Positions 1 to 8,442 of a DNA stretch of 8,474 bases are shown piece after piece. This DNA is from an uncultured Sutterella sp. (lineage in GTDB: Bacteria > Pseudomonadota > Gammaproteobacteria > Burkholderiales > Burkholderiaceae_F): NCBI GenBank assembly GCA_934255515.1, contig CAKQON010000075.1:1-8474 (forward strand), in the 5' to 3' direction. The position numbers were made by a program, and so were the translations under genes. Below the pieces are notes generated by a model. That model was not told where the DNA came from, ran no database searches, and worked only from the letters and a program-made list of their open reading frames with translations. Position 1 is the stretch's first letter, and each line of letters begins with the position of its first letter.

Positions 1-2
1 CT

Positions 3-78
<76 letters not shown>

Positions 79-273
79 CTGAATCGAGAAGGGAGATTAT
101 GCCGAAGTGTTTTCGATAAAGCAAGAGTTAGTTACTTTGCATTTACAATTTATTACATCTATGCATTTCCGCACGCACAGCGGAAGACCTCCGGACGCCC
201 GCCCCGGATGCCGCGCCATAAGCTAGATTTAGGATCTCAGACTGAAAAGCTGCCACAAGTTTCCTTCAAGCAG
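79..273. promoter_or_regulatory. divergent AT-rich control region between tRNA-Ala and uvrA
   Basis: This region separates the leftward tRNA gene from the rightward uvrA gene. Bases about 100-170 are much more A/T rich than the rest of the window. A possible uvrA promoter is TTGCAT (137-142), 17 bp, TATGCA (160-165), but both hexamers match consensus poorly. TACAAT at 144-149 is a better -10 but has no acceptable -35. I see no E. coli-type LexA box (CTG-N10-CAG with an AT core), so SOS control is not supported by the sequence. The last 66 bases (208-273) are an open in-frame extension of uvrA that I regard as probable leader rather than coding sequence. The region role is well supported; the uvrA promoter assignment is weak. 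Confidence 0.4.
96..124 (-). promoter_or_regulatory. sigma70-type promoter of the tRNA-Ala gene
   Basis: On the minus strand there is a -35 element TTGCTT (positions 124-119), a 17-bp spacer, and a -10 element CATAAT (positions 101-96). This predicts a transcription start near position 89, about ten bases before the mature tRNA 5' end at 78. The bases upstream of the -35 (about 125-170) are strongly A/T rich and could act as an UP element, which is common at stable-RNA promoters. The start site itself is inferred. Confidence 0.75.
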
Positions 274-3200
274 ATGACCCAGCAGAATTCTCCCTGCGGC
301 GCCCGGGATGAAAGGGCGCCGGCGATCCGCATCCGCGGCGCCGAGCAGAATAATCTCAAGCACCTCGATCTCGACATCCCCGTCGGAAGCTTCACCGTCG
401 TCACGGGGCTTTCGGGGTCCGGCAAAAGCTCTCTCGTCTTCGATACGCTGTATGCGGAAGGCCAGCGCCGGTACGTGGAGACCTTCAGCCCCTATGCGCG
501 CCAGTTCCTTGACCGCATGGACCGCCCGAAGGTGGAGTCGATCGAGGGCGTGCCGCCCGCGATCGCCATTGATCAGAACGCTGTCATCCGCACCTCGCGC
601 TCGACCGTGGGCACGATGACGGAGATCAACGACCGTCTGAAGCTTCTCTTCGCGAGAAAGGCGAGAGCCTTCTGCCCCAATGACGGCGCTCCTGTCCTCG
701 ACTTTTCGCCCGACTCCATGTGGGAGGACATCCTCGGGCGCCTCGCGGCGCGCGGGGAATCGGGCGCCCGAACGGCCGTCGCCTTTGAGCGCTTCGTCCC
801 GAAAGCGCTCCCACTCGAAACGGCGGAGGCGGGGCTCTCCGCCCAGGGCTTCACGCGCATTCTGGCGCGCGAGGCGAGAAGCGACGGCACGCTTCTCGTC
901 GTTGCCGCCGACCGCTTCCGCGCGTCGACTGTGGAGCGAAGCCGCGCGATTGAGGCAATTGAAACAGCATTGAAGCGGGGCAACGGGCACGTCGCCGTCT
1001 GGACGGAAACCCCGGGCGCGGCTCCCAGAAGATTCGCGCGCTACCAGCACGGGCTTTCCTGCCCGGAATGCGGACTTACCTTCTCGCCCCCGAAGCCCGC
1101 TTCCTTCAGCTTCAATTCGCCTGTCGGCGCCTGTCCGGTCTGCCGCGGCTTCGGCCGCGTCATCGGGACCGACCTCTCGCTCGTCATCCCCGACCGCTCG
1201 AAAAGTCTCCGGGAAGACGCCGTAAAGCCTTTCTCCACCAAGTCCTTTGCGGAATGCAAGGACGACATGCTCCGCGCCTGCCGAAGACTCGGCATTCCGA
1301 CGGATGTTCCCTATGAAGACCTCCCCGAAGAAGCGCGCCGGATCATTGAAGAGGGGGAGCCCGGGTGGACGGGGAAATGGCAGACCGAGTGGTACGGCAT
1401 CGGGCGCTTTTTCGAATGGCTCGAAACGAAGAACTACAAGATGCACGTGCGGGTCATGCTTTCGCGCTACCGCTCCTACCGGACCTGCACGGCCTGCGGC
1501 GGAGCGCGCCTGCGTCCCGAAGCGCTCTCCTGGCGCATCGGCACGAAGGAAGACCGTGAAGCGATCCTCGCGGAAGCGCCCGACGCCGGCATTTGCGCTC
1601 AGCCGGTCGGCTCCGGGCTTTCAAAGGAAGCCTATGCAGTGCTTCCCGGCTTCAACTTTCATGAGCTCATGCTCATGCCAGCAGCGGTGCTGAAGCATTT
1701 TCTCGAGCGCCTGAACGCCCAAAAGCACGACGAGGCCGAGGCGCTCATTCTGGGCGAATGCCTCTCGCGCATTACCTTCCTCTGCGACGTGGGGCTCGGC
1801 TATCTCACGATGAACCGTCAGGGGAGAACGCTCTCCGGGGGCGAAGTGCAGCGCGTCAACCTCACGACCGCGCTCGGCGCCAATCTCGTCAATACGCTTT
1901 TCGTCTTGGACGAGCCGTCGATCGGCCTTCACCCGCGCGACATGGACCGCGTGAACGGCATCCTGAGGCGCCTCACGGCTCAGGGGAATACCCTCGTCGT
2001 CGTTGAGCACGACCCGCAGGTCATGCTCGCGGGCGAGCGCCTCATCGACCTCGGGCCCGGCGCGGGCGCTGCCGGCGGCCGGATCATCTATGAAGGCTCC
2101 ACGCGGGGCGTGCTCACGGCCAAAACGGAAACCGGCGCCTATCTCTCGGGCGAAAAGCGCATCACGCGCAAAGCGCTCCCCGTAACGGATGAAACGCCGA
2201 AACTAAAGCTTTCCCACGCGACCCTCAATAATCTGAAGGACGTCTCGGTCGACTTCCCCCTCGGGCGCCTCATTGCCGTGGCCGGCGTCTCCGGTTCGGG
2301 CAAATCCTCTCTCATTGCGGATACGCTTGTTCCCGCGCTTGAACGGAAGCTGGGCGGCGCCCTCGTCTTCTCGGCCGACGCGGAGAGCGACGCCCCGGGG
2401 AGCGCCTCAACCGCCCGGCTTTCGGGCGACCTGCCTGCCGGCATTGAATTCGTTGATCAGAGCTCCCTCGGGCGCACCACGCGCGGCAATCCCGCGAGCT
2501 ATGTGGGCGCATTCACTGCGATCCGCGAATTCTTCGGCACCTCTCCGGAAGCCATCGTCGCCGGGCTCAAGCCGGGCGACTTCTCCTTCAATTCTGGCGC
2601 CGGCCGCTGCCCCCGCTGTGCGGGCACAGGCTGGGAGCATGTCGAGATGCAGTTTCTCTCCGACGTCTACCTTCCCTGCCCCGATTGCGGCGGGAAGCGC
2701 TACCAGGAAAAGATTCTGCGCATCCGGCCAACGCTCGACAACGGAAAGACGCTCAGCATCTCCGCCGTGCTCGATCTCACGGTCGATGAGGCGCTTGAAG
2801 CCTTCTCCCGCCATGCCGCCGTCGTGAAGCCCCTCAAAGTGCTTCAGCTCACGGGTCTCGGGTACCTGAAGCTCGGCCAGCCCTTAACAACGCTCTCGGG
2901 CGGCGAAAGACAGCGCCTCAAGCTTTCCGCGCGCATTGCGGAAGGGGTGCCTGCCGTGCGCGGTCAGAAGGGCAAGGTTTTCGTATTCGACGAACCCACG
3001 ACCGGGCTTCACTTTGCCGACACTGCAAAGCTCGTCGACGTCTTCAACAGGCTCACCGCCATGGGCCACACCGTCATCGTGATTGAACACAATCTCGACG
3101 TCATCGGCGCGGCGGACTGGGTAATCGAAATGGGGCCCGAGGGCGGCTTTGCCGGGGGCAAGGTGATCTTTACGGGGACGCCGGAAGCGCTTGAAGCCGA

Positions 3201-5955
3201 AGGCACGCTCACGGGCGAAGCGCTTCTTGCATGGCGCCGCGCGCAGGCGCAGGACGCCTCGCGCGAAAGCTTCTTCAATCTCCCACCCCTGAGGAAGCCT
3301 AGGATCAATCCCGGGGAGGCGCTTCGCGAATCGCACGCCATCGTGATTGAGGGCGCGCGCGAACATAATCTTCGGGATCTCTCGGTCGACATCCCGCGGG
3401 AAGCCTTTACGGTCGTCACCGGCCCCTCGGGCTCCGGGAAGTCGACCCTTGCCTTCGACATCGTCTTCGCCGAAGGCCAACGGCGCTATCTCGAAAGCCT
3501 CAACGCGTACGCGCGCTCCATGGTCCAGCCGCCGCCCGAACCCGACGTCGACAGCGTCCGGGGCATTCCCCCGACGGTGGCGATCGAGCAGCGCACGACC
3601 CGGGGCGGCATGCGCTCCACGGTCGCTACGATGACGGAGCTCTATCACTTTCTGCGCCTCATCTACGTGAAGCTCGGCACCGAATACTGCCCGGACTGCC
3701 AGGTTCCCGTCGAAGCGCAGACGCCCGCCATGATTGCCGAAGGCATCGGCGAAGCGGTCCCCAATGAAGAGTGCGCGCTTTTCGTCCCCATCGTCACGGG
3801 AAGAAAAGGCATTTTCGAAAAGGAATTCCTGCGGCTTCGCCAGAAAGGCGTGAAGATCGTCCTCGTCGACGGCGAATACGCGTCCATTGAGACCACGGTA
3901 CCGAAGCTCGCGAGAAACGTGCTCCATACTATCGAGGCGCTCGCCGGCCGCACGGATACGGCGGCGCCGCCCCGCATGATTGAGGTGGACGTGCGCGCAG
4001 CGCTCGCGCTCGAAAAATCCGCGCAGCTGCGCACCGTCCCCGCTTCGCAGGTCTCGCCAGGCGCCCCCGTTACGCACCCCGGCATCTTCTATTCTCTCGA
4101 GCGCGCCTGCCCGAAGTGCGGCCGGTCGCTGCCGGAGCTCGACCCGAGACTCTTTTCTTACAACTCCGAAGCCGGCGCCTGTCCGACATGTTCGGGCTAC
4201 GGCGTGCTGACGGCCTCCATCCGCAAGGCGGTGAGGAAGGGCGAGGCGATGGAAACGGAGTTCTCCCGGACGGAGGACGAACCCGAAGTCGTCTGCCCCG
4301 ACTGCGGCGGCGCGCGCCTGAATGAAGTCGCCCGCAATGTCCGCTGGGAAGGCAAGGCCATTCAGGAGGTCTGCCGCATGACGGCGCGCGAAGCCGCCGG
4401 CTGGTTTGCGGGACTGCGGCTTAATGCCAGAAGCGCCGCAATCGCTCACGATGCGCTCGAGGAGATCCGCTCGAGACTCGCCTTCCTCGCTGAAGTGGGG
4501 CTCGACTACCTGACGCTCGAACGGAGCGCCCCCACGCTTTCGGGCGGGGAAACGCAGCGCATTCATCTCGCGAGCCAGCTCGGCACCAACCTGAGAGGCG
4601 TCTGCTACGTGCTCGACGAACCGACGATCGGGCTTCACCCGAGAGACAACGGCATGCTCCTCTCGGCCATTGAATCGCTCACGAAGAAGGGCAATACCCT
4701 TCTCGTCGTCGAGCACGACGAGGAGACCATCCGCCGGGCCGACCACGTGATCGACATCGGCCCGGGGGCGGGCGTCCGCGGCGGCCGCCTCATGGGAGAA
4801 GGGACGGTTGAGGACCTCGAAAGAAATCCCGACTCCCCGACGGGGCGGCTCCTTGCCCATCCCATCGCACACACCGGGATCCCTGAGCGCCTCCCCGACG
4901 CGGAAGGCAAGCGCCTCACGCTCGAAGGCATCCGCTTCAGAAACCTCGATATCGGGAAGCTCGACATTCCCCTGAAGCGCCTCACCGTCGTCACGGGCGT
5001 TTCCGGTTCCGGAAAGTCGACGCTCTGCCGGGAAATTCTCTATGAGAACCTGAAGCGGCGGATTGAGAACCCGGAGGCAAAGCTCTCCGGCCTCTCGGGC
5101 ATGAAGGGAACGGCGGCGGTCGGCCGGTTTCTCGAAGTGGACCAGACCCCGATCGGGAAGAATCCGCGTTCCTGCCCGGCGACCTATGCGGGCGTAATGA
5201 CGCCGATCCGCGACCTCTTTGCCTCAACGAACGAGGCAAAAGCACGCGGGTACGGAGCGAGCCGCTTCACCTTCAACAAAACCGAAGGCGCATGCCCCGA
5301 ATGCGCGGGCCAAGGCCTGAGAACGGTCGAGATGAATTTCCTTCCCGACGTGAAAGTCCTCTGCGAAGCTTGCGGCGGGAAGCGCTTCAATCCGGAAACG
5401 CTCTCCGTCGAGTGGAAGGCGAAGTCGATCGGCGACGTGCTCGCGATGGAAATCGATGAGGCGGTCGACTTCTTCGCCTCCATGCCCGCGATCTCGCATC
5501 CCCTCAGGCTCATGCAGGAAGTGGGGCTCGGCTACCTGACGCTCGGACAGCCCTCACCCACGCTCTCTGGCGGCGAGGCGCAGCGCCTCAAGCTCGTAAC
5601 CGAACTCGCGCGCGTCCGTCCCGAAGGCACCTTCTCCGCACACTCTCCGCACACGCTCTACGTGCTCGATGAACCGACGGTGGGCCTCCATATGGCCGAT
5701 GTCGCGAAGCTCATGCACGTGCTCTCGCGCCTCGTCGATGCCGGGAGCACCGTCGTCATCATCGAACACAACCTCGACGTTGTGGCCGACGCCGACTGGG
5801 TGATCGACCTCGGCCCCGAGGGCGGCTCCGAAGGGGGACGCGTCGTGGGCGAAGGGACGCCGAAGGATATTGCGGCGAAGAAGACGCCCACGGGGAAGGC
5901 TCTGCGGGCATTCCTCAAAGCCCATAAGCCGAAGAGGAAGACAAAGACGCAATAA
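274..5955 (+). CDS. uvrA: double-length (tandem-duplicated) excinuclease ABC subunit UvrA
   Basis: UvrA is the cytoplasmic ABC-family ATPase that scans DNA for bulky lesions and loads UvrB in nucleotide excision repair. Usual UvrA is about 940 residues; this protein is 1,893 (1,915 from the upstream ATG at 208), two UvrA units end to end. Numbering below is from ATG 208. Unit 1 spans about 38-1011, with Walker A at 67-74 and 693-700, LSGGE at 542-546 and 896-900, and Walker B Asp-Glu at 568-569 and 928-929. Unit 2 spans about 1044-1915, with Walker A at 1072-1079 and 1597-1604, LSGGE at 1444-1448 and 1786-1790, and Walker B at 1470-1471 and 1821-1822. Four C4 zinc fingers are present (C285/288/309/312; C801/804/824/827; C1301/1304/1325/1328; C1696/1699/1719/1722). 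The tail is very basic. ATG 274 is preferred because codons 1-22 use rare A/T-ending codons and lie outside UvrA homology. Neither start has a clear Shine-Dalgarno. Whether this is the cell's main UvrA or a paralogue cannot be told here. Confidence 0.93.
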   Translation: MTQQNSPCGARDERAPAIRIRGAEQNNLKHLDLDIPVGSFTVVTGLSGSGKSSLVFDTLYAEGQRRYVETFSPYARQFLDRMDRPKVESIEGVPPAIAIDQNAVIRTSRSTVGTMTEINDRLKLLFARKARAFCPNDGAPVLDFSPDSMWEDILGRLAARGESGARTAVAFERFVPKALPLETAEAGLSAQGFTRILAREARSDGTLLVVAADRFRASTVERSRAIEAIETALKRGNGHVAVWTETPGAAPRRFARYQHGLSCPECGLTFSPPKPASFSFNSPVGACPVCRGFGRVIGTDLSLVIPDRSKSLREDAVKPFSTKSFAECKDDMLRACRRLGIPTDVPYEDLPEEARRIIEEGEPGWTGKWQTEWYGIGRFFEWLETKNYKMHVRVMLSRYRSYRTCTACGGARLRPEALSWRIGTKEDREAILAEAPDAGICAQPVGSGLSKEAYAVLPGFNFHELMLMPAAVLKHFLERLNAQKHDEAEALILGECLSRITFLCDVGLGYLTMNRQGRTLSGGEVQRVNLTTALGANLVNTLFVLDEPSIGLHPRDMDRVNGILRRLTAQGNTLVVVEHDPQVMLAGERLIDLGPGAGAAGGRIIYEGSTRGVLTAKTETGAYLSGEKRITRKALPVTDETPKLKLSHATLNNLKDVSVDFPLGRLIAVAGVSGSGKSSLIADTLVPALERKLGGALVFSADAESDAPGSASTARLSGDLPAGIEFVDQSSLGRTTRGNPASYVGAFTAIREFFGTSPEAIVAGLKPGDFSFNSGAGRCPRCAGTGWEHVEMQFLSDVYLPCPDCGGKRYQEKILRIRPTLDNGKTLSISAVLDLTVDEALEAFSRHAAVVKPLKVLQLTGLGYLKLGQPLTTLSGGERQRLKLSARIAEGVPAVRGQKGKVFVFDEPTTGLHFADTAKLVDVFNRLTAMGHTVIVIEHNLDVIGAADWVIEMGPEGGFAGGKVIFTGTPEALEAEGTLTGEALLAWRRAQAQDASRESFFNLPPLRKPRINPGEALRESHAIVIEGAREHNLRDLSVDIPREAFTVVTGPSGSGKSTLAFDIVFAEGQRRYLESLNAYARSMVQPPPEPDVDSVRGIPPTVAIEQRTTRGGMRSTVATMTELYHFLRLIYVKLGTEYCPDCQVPVEAQTPAMIAEGIGEAVPNEECALFVPIVTGRKGIFEKEFLRLRQKGVKIVLVDGEYASIETTVPKLARNVLHTIEALAGRTDTAAPPRMIEVDVRAALALEKSAQLRTVPASQVSPGAPVTHPGIFYSLERACPKCGRSLPELDPRLFSYNSEAGACPTCSGYGVLTASIRKAVRKGEAMETEFSRTEDEPEVVCPDCGGARLNEVARNVRWEGKAIQEVCRMTAREAAGWFAGLRLNARSAAIAHDALEEIRSRLAFLAEVGLDYLTLERSAPTLSGGETQRIHLASQLGTNLRGVCYVLDEPTIGLHPRDNGMLLSAIESLTKKGNTLLVVEHDEETIRRADHVIDIGPGAGVRGGRLMGEGTVEDLERNPDSPTGRLLAHPIAHTGIPERLPDAEGKRLTLEGIRFRNLDIGKLDIPLKRLTVVTGVSGSGKSTLCREILYENLKRRIENPEAKLSGLSGMKGTAAVGRFLEVDQTPIGKNPRSCPATYAGVMTPIRDLFASTNEAKARGYGASRFTFNKTEGACPECAGQGLRTVEMNFLPDVKVLCEACGGKRFNPETLSVEWKAKSIGDVLAMEIDEAVDFFASMPAISHPLRLMQEVGLGYLTLGQPSPTLSGGEAQRLKLVTELARVRPEGTFSAHSPHTLYVLDEPTVGLHMADVAKLMHVLSRLVDAGSTVVIIEHNLDVVADADWVIDLGPEGGSEGGRVVGEGTPKDIAAKKTPTGKALRAFLKAHKPKRKTKTQ

Positions 5956-5990
5956 GCGGCTTTAAGGCATCTTCGGCGCCAAAAACAATG

Positions 5991-6034
5991 AAGCGCGGCT
6001 TTCCCTCATTCGGAAAACCGCGCTTCGTCTTTTT
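5991..6034. terminator. intrinsic terminator between convergent uvrA and lptG, probably bidirectional
   Basis: The hairpin arms are 5991-6004 and 6012-6025. Eight GC-rich pairs (AAGCGCGG with CCGCGCTT) are followed by one C-A mismatch and five more pairs (TTTCC with GGAAA), closing a 7-base loop. On the plus strand the stem is followed by CGTCTTTTT, ending uvrA transcripts. On the minus strand it is followed by CATTGTTTTT, which can end lptG transcripts. It sits 35 bases past the uvrA stop and 24 bases past the lptG stop, as expected for a shared terminator between converging genes. Confidence 0.88.
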
Positions 6035-6048
6035 GAGAAACCGCCTGC

Positions 6049-7185
6049 TCAGCGCTTTTCAACCCACCAGAGCATTACCCCGGAAAGGATGAACATCATG
6101 ACCGAGGGCGCCGCCGCCATTACCGCCGGAGGCACTGCGGCGAAGATGGAGAGGTAGGAAAAAAGGTTGTTGAGCGCATAGAACGCAATGCCGATGAGGA
6201 CGCCGAGGAAGATCTTGATCGCGACCCCGCCCGAGCGCGCGTTCATGTACGCAAAGGGCATTGAGATCGCAAGCATCACGAGGACCGCGAGCGGATAAAA
6301 AACCTTCGACCAGAAGACCGCTACGAAATGATCCGCGTCCTGATTGACCGACGTGAGGTGCTCGATGTAGCTCAAAAGATCCACCATCCCCATGCGGTCG
6401 GGCTTTGTCGTCATGACGCCGAGAATCTCGGGCGTAATAGTGGAGGGAAAGAGGAACTGCGAGAGCTTCTCGCTCGTTACCGGCGTCTGATTCGGATCCG
6501 TGCGGCTGTCGTTCATCACGGGATAGGTCACCAGGGTGACGTCTGAGAGCGTCCACCCCAGCCCCGGCTGAAAGAGCCCGGACTCGGCGCGGATCATGCG
6601 CTCGAGCCTTCCGGCATCATCGAATTCGAAGACTCGCCAGGCGCCGGTTGCATAGCGGTTCGACGCGCTGATCGAACGGATGTTGATGTAGCGGTCGATC
6701 GACTCGCCGTTTTCCGTCTTCGCGACGTCGCGGATCCAGGCCCCCGACACGTAGCCGCGGGCAGAGAGCGACTGATCGCCCGTTGAACGCACCTCCGTCT
6801 GATAGCGCTGCGCCCAGGGGGCGACAGCCTCGCCCATGGCATAGGTGCCGGCTACAAGGAGCACGCCCGGGAGAATGAGGGTTGCGGCAAGCCGCCAAGG
6901 CGAAAGGCCTGCGGCGCGAAGCACCGTAAATTCCGAGGTCGACGCCCAGCGCGACATCGTGTAGACGGCAGCGAGAAGAACGGCCAGAGGCGCCACCTCA
7001 TAGGCGCGCGAAGGGAGCGTGAGCCCCGTCAAGAGAAACGCCGTCGCAAGGTCGTACTTGTTGCTTCCCACTTCGTCCATCTGACCGATCAGATCGAAGA
7101 ACGCGAAAAGCGCAATCAGAATGACAAGAACGAAGACGGTCGAAAGAAGGATGTCCTTCGTGAACTGTCGGGAGATGACTAACAT
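6049..7185 (-). CDS. lptG: LPS export system permease LptG
   Basis: LptG pairs with LptF in the inner-membrane LptB2FG transporter. The complex takes lipopolysaccharide from the outer leaflet of the inner membrane and passes it via LptC to the periplasmic bridge, powered by the LptB ATPase (not encoded here). The 378-residue product has the family layout. Three N-terminal membrane segments lie near residues 11-33, 60-78 and 99-120, then a periplasmic beta-rich domain at about 125-285, then three C-terminal segments near 294-314, 323-345 and 356-374. The SEFTVLRAAGLSP segment (84-96) between the second and third helices matches the cytoplasmic coupling region that contacts LptB. The start ATG directly abuts the lptF stop (TAAATG). 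A GGAGG Shine-Dalgarno lies inside the last lptF codons, so the two genes are likely translationally coupled. Family assignment is from remembered sequence patterns. Confidence 0.93.
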   Translation of the reverse strand: MLVISRQFTKDILLSTVFVLVILIALFAFFDLIGQMDEVGSNKYDLATAFLLTGLTLPSRAYEVAPLAVLLAAVYTMSRWASTSEFTVLRAAGLSPWRLAATLILPGVLLVAGTYAMGEAVAPWAQRYQTEVRSTGDQSLSARGYVSGAWIRDVAKTENGESIDRYINIRSISASNRYATGAWRVFEFDDAGRLERMIRAESGLFQPGLGWTLSDVTLVTYPVMNDSRTDPNQTPVTSEKLSQFLFPSTITPEILGVMTTKPDRMGMVDLLSYIEHLTSVNQDADHFVAVFWSKVFYPLAVLVMLAISMPFAYMNARSGGVAIKIFLGVLIGIAFYALNNLFSYLSIFAAVPPAVMAAAPSVMMFILSGVMLWWVEKR

Positions 7186-8313
7186 TTATCGGCCTCCCTC
7201 GGAACAACGCTGCTTCCAGTACCAGACGGACATCCATCTCGGGAGCCACCGGGTCATCCAGATGCGCCTCACGAAAAGAAGCACCGCAATCAGGAAGACG
7301 GATCCGTTTAGAAGGAGAAGCGCGGAAATGAGCGAAAGCCGCTCGCGCGTCACCCAGCTTTCCGCAACGGAAAGGCCGTTCAGGTAAAGAATGAAGATGA
7401 AGGCCGCCATGAGGAGATTGAGGCTCCTGCCGGCGCGCGGAGATGTGCAGGAAAGCGGTATCGCGAGAAGCACGAAATTGAGCGCTGCCAGCGGCCAGGA
7501 GAAGCGCCAGAGGAGCTCGGCCTGATTCTCGGGCGTCGGAAGCGCGAGGAGCACGGAGAGCGGCTGCGAATTGGCCCTTGTTGAGCGGAAGGCGTCGTCC
7601 ACGCGGATGTCGAGCCTCACGCCGTAGTCCTGGAAGTCGACGACCCGGGTTGCCGCAGAGGCGTTCTCTGTCTCAATGCGGCTACCGTTCTTGAGAACAA
7701 TGTAGCGGTCGCCCTCGGCGTTGATCTCAATCGCCCCTTTTTCAGCCGTAACGACGGCCTCCTTTCCGACGCCGGCCTCCGCCATAAAGACGCGGCCCAC
7801 TTCGTTGGGCGTTTCGCCCGCAGATTCAATAAAGAAGACACGCTTTCCTCCCTGCGCCTCGATAAAGCGCCCGGGAGCAATGGCATTGACGTCCTCGCGC
7901 TGCGTGAACTGGTTGCGGAGCTTATAGGTCTCCGAGCGCGCCCAGGGCGAGATCACAATCGAAAGGAGCGCGATCATGATGACGACGGGAAGCGCAAAGC
8001 GCATCATGGGCTCGATCCAGGAGAGAAGCGAGCGGCCGCCTGAAGAGAACCAGACCACCATCTCGTTGTCCTGCCAGGAGCGCATGAGCGTCATCAGCGC
8101 CGCAATAAAGAGCGAAGCGGCAAGGAGCGGCGGCAGGTTCACCAAGGCGTTGTAGATGACGAGCTGCAGCACTGCGGAATGATCCACGCTCCCGCCGGCT
8201 GCCAGATTAATGAAGCGCACCATGGCGACCGCAAGAACGATCGTAAAGAGCACGGTGAAAACTCCGCCCGCAATGTTGGCGAGTTCAGAGATCAATGAAC
8301 GCTTGAAGATCAT
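7186..8313 (-). CDS. lptF: LPS export system permease LptF
   Basis: LptF is the second transmembrane subunit of the LptB2FG lipopolysaccharide exporter in the inner membrane. The 375-residue protein begins MIFKRSLISEL, a typical LptF N-terminus. Predicted membrane helices lie near residues 12-34, 53-76, 105-123, 272-290, 298-314 and 327-349, flanking a periplasmic beta-jellyroll domain at about 125-265. The segment DNEMVVWFSSG (82-92) corresponds to the cytoplasmic coupling helix, and SPWAR (122-126) marks the exit of helix 3. The C-terminal tail is rich in Arg and Trp. It is the first gene of an lptF-lptG pair. No good Shine-Dalgarno precedes the ATG, but no better in-frame start exists nearby and homology begins at this Met. 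Its upstream neighbour is the end of an rRNA operon. In many proteobacteria that position is held by divergent pepA, so this context is slightly unusual. Confidence 0.94.
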   Translation of the reverse strand: MIFKRSLISELANIAGGVFTVLFTIVLAVAMVRFINLAAGGSVDHSAVLQLVIYNALVNLPPLLAASLFIAALMTLMRSWQDNEMVVWFSSGGRSLLSWIEPMMRFALPVVIMIALLSIVISPWARSETYKLRNQFTQREDVNAIAPGRFIEAQGGKRVFFIESAGETPNEVGRVFMAEAGVGKEAVVTAEKGAIEINAEGDRYIVLKNGSRIETENASAATRVVDFQDYGVRLDIRVDDAFRSTRANSQPLSVLLALPTPENQAELLWRFSWPLAALNFVLLAIPLSCTSPRAGRSLNLLMAAFIFILYLNGLSVAESWVTRERLSLISALLLLNGSVFLIAVLLFVRRIWMTRWLPRWMSVWYWKQRCSEGGR

Positions 8314-8368
8314 GCTGGGTGTAGGAGTAGTGCTGAATGTAGCCGCTCGACCGGACCTGAAGAAGACG

Positions 8369-8374
8369 ATTTTA
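8369..8374 (-). promoter_or_regulatory. candidate -10 element of the lptFG promoter
   Basis: On the minus strand TAAAAT (five of six to TATAAT) lies about 55 bases upstream of the lptF ATG, between the rRNA terminator and the gene. No convincing -35 is found at 16-18 bp; the closest match, TTCGCA, would need a 19-bp spacer and lies in the terminator tail. Read-through from the rRNA operon is an alternative source of lptFG transcription. Confidence 0.35.
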
Positions 8375-8390
8375 ACGGCTGGGAATCAGA

Positions 8391-8431
8391 ATATGCGAAA
8401 GCCCCTGCTGACATCTAATCAACAGGGGCTT
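8391..8431 (-). terminator. intrinsic terminator of the rRNA operon
   Basis: A perfect 9-bp inverted repeat, AAGCCCCTG (8399-8407) with CAGGGGCTT (8423-8431), encloses a 15-base loop that can itself form a short TGA/TCA pairing. It starts 11 bases past the 5S rRNA 3' end. On the minus strand it is followed by an interrupted T-rich stretch (TCGCATATT), so termination may be incomplete. The position right after 5S supports its role as the rRNA operon terminator. Confidence 0.75.
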
Positions 8432-8442
8432 CGTTTGTAGGG

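Noticed and set aside
142..147. TTTACA as a -35 element for uvrA
   Set aside because: No acceptable -10 lies 16-18 bp downstream; the bases there are ATTTCC-like.
229..1446. A 405-codon open frame on the minus strand opposite the start of uvrA
   Set aside because: Same reason: it lies opposite the first ATPase domain, and its product shows only low-complexity Arg/Gly/Ala-rich sequence.
3241..3336. Possible junction of two separate uvrA genes
   Set aside because: The frame is open throughout, with normal codon bias, and no stop, Shine-Dalgarno or start context is seen at the linker, so one fused protein is the simpler reading.
2884..4872. A 662-codon open frame on the minus strand inside uvrA
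   Set aside because: It is antisense to clearly conserved UvrA domains. Long open antisense frames are common opposite GC-rich genes. Its product is rich in Arg, Ala, Asp and His with no recognisable domain.
5224..5952. Minus-strand open frames opposite the end of uvrA
   Set aside because: They lie fully within conserved uvrA coding sequence, have no separate ribosome binding site or promoter, and have no family resemblance.
8210..8440. A 76-codon plus-strand open frame crossing the lptF start and the rRNA terminator
   Set aside because: It overlaps the lptF N-terminus in antisense and runs through the terminator hairpin; no homology or ribosome binding site is visible.
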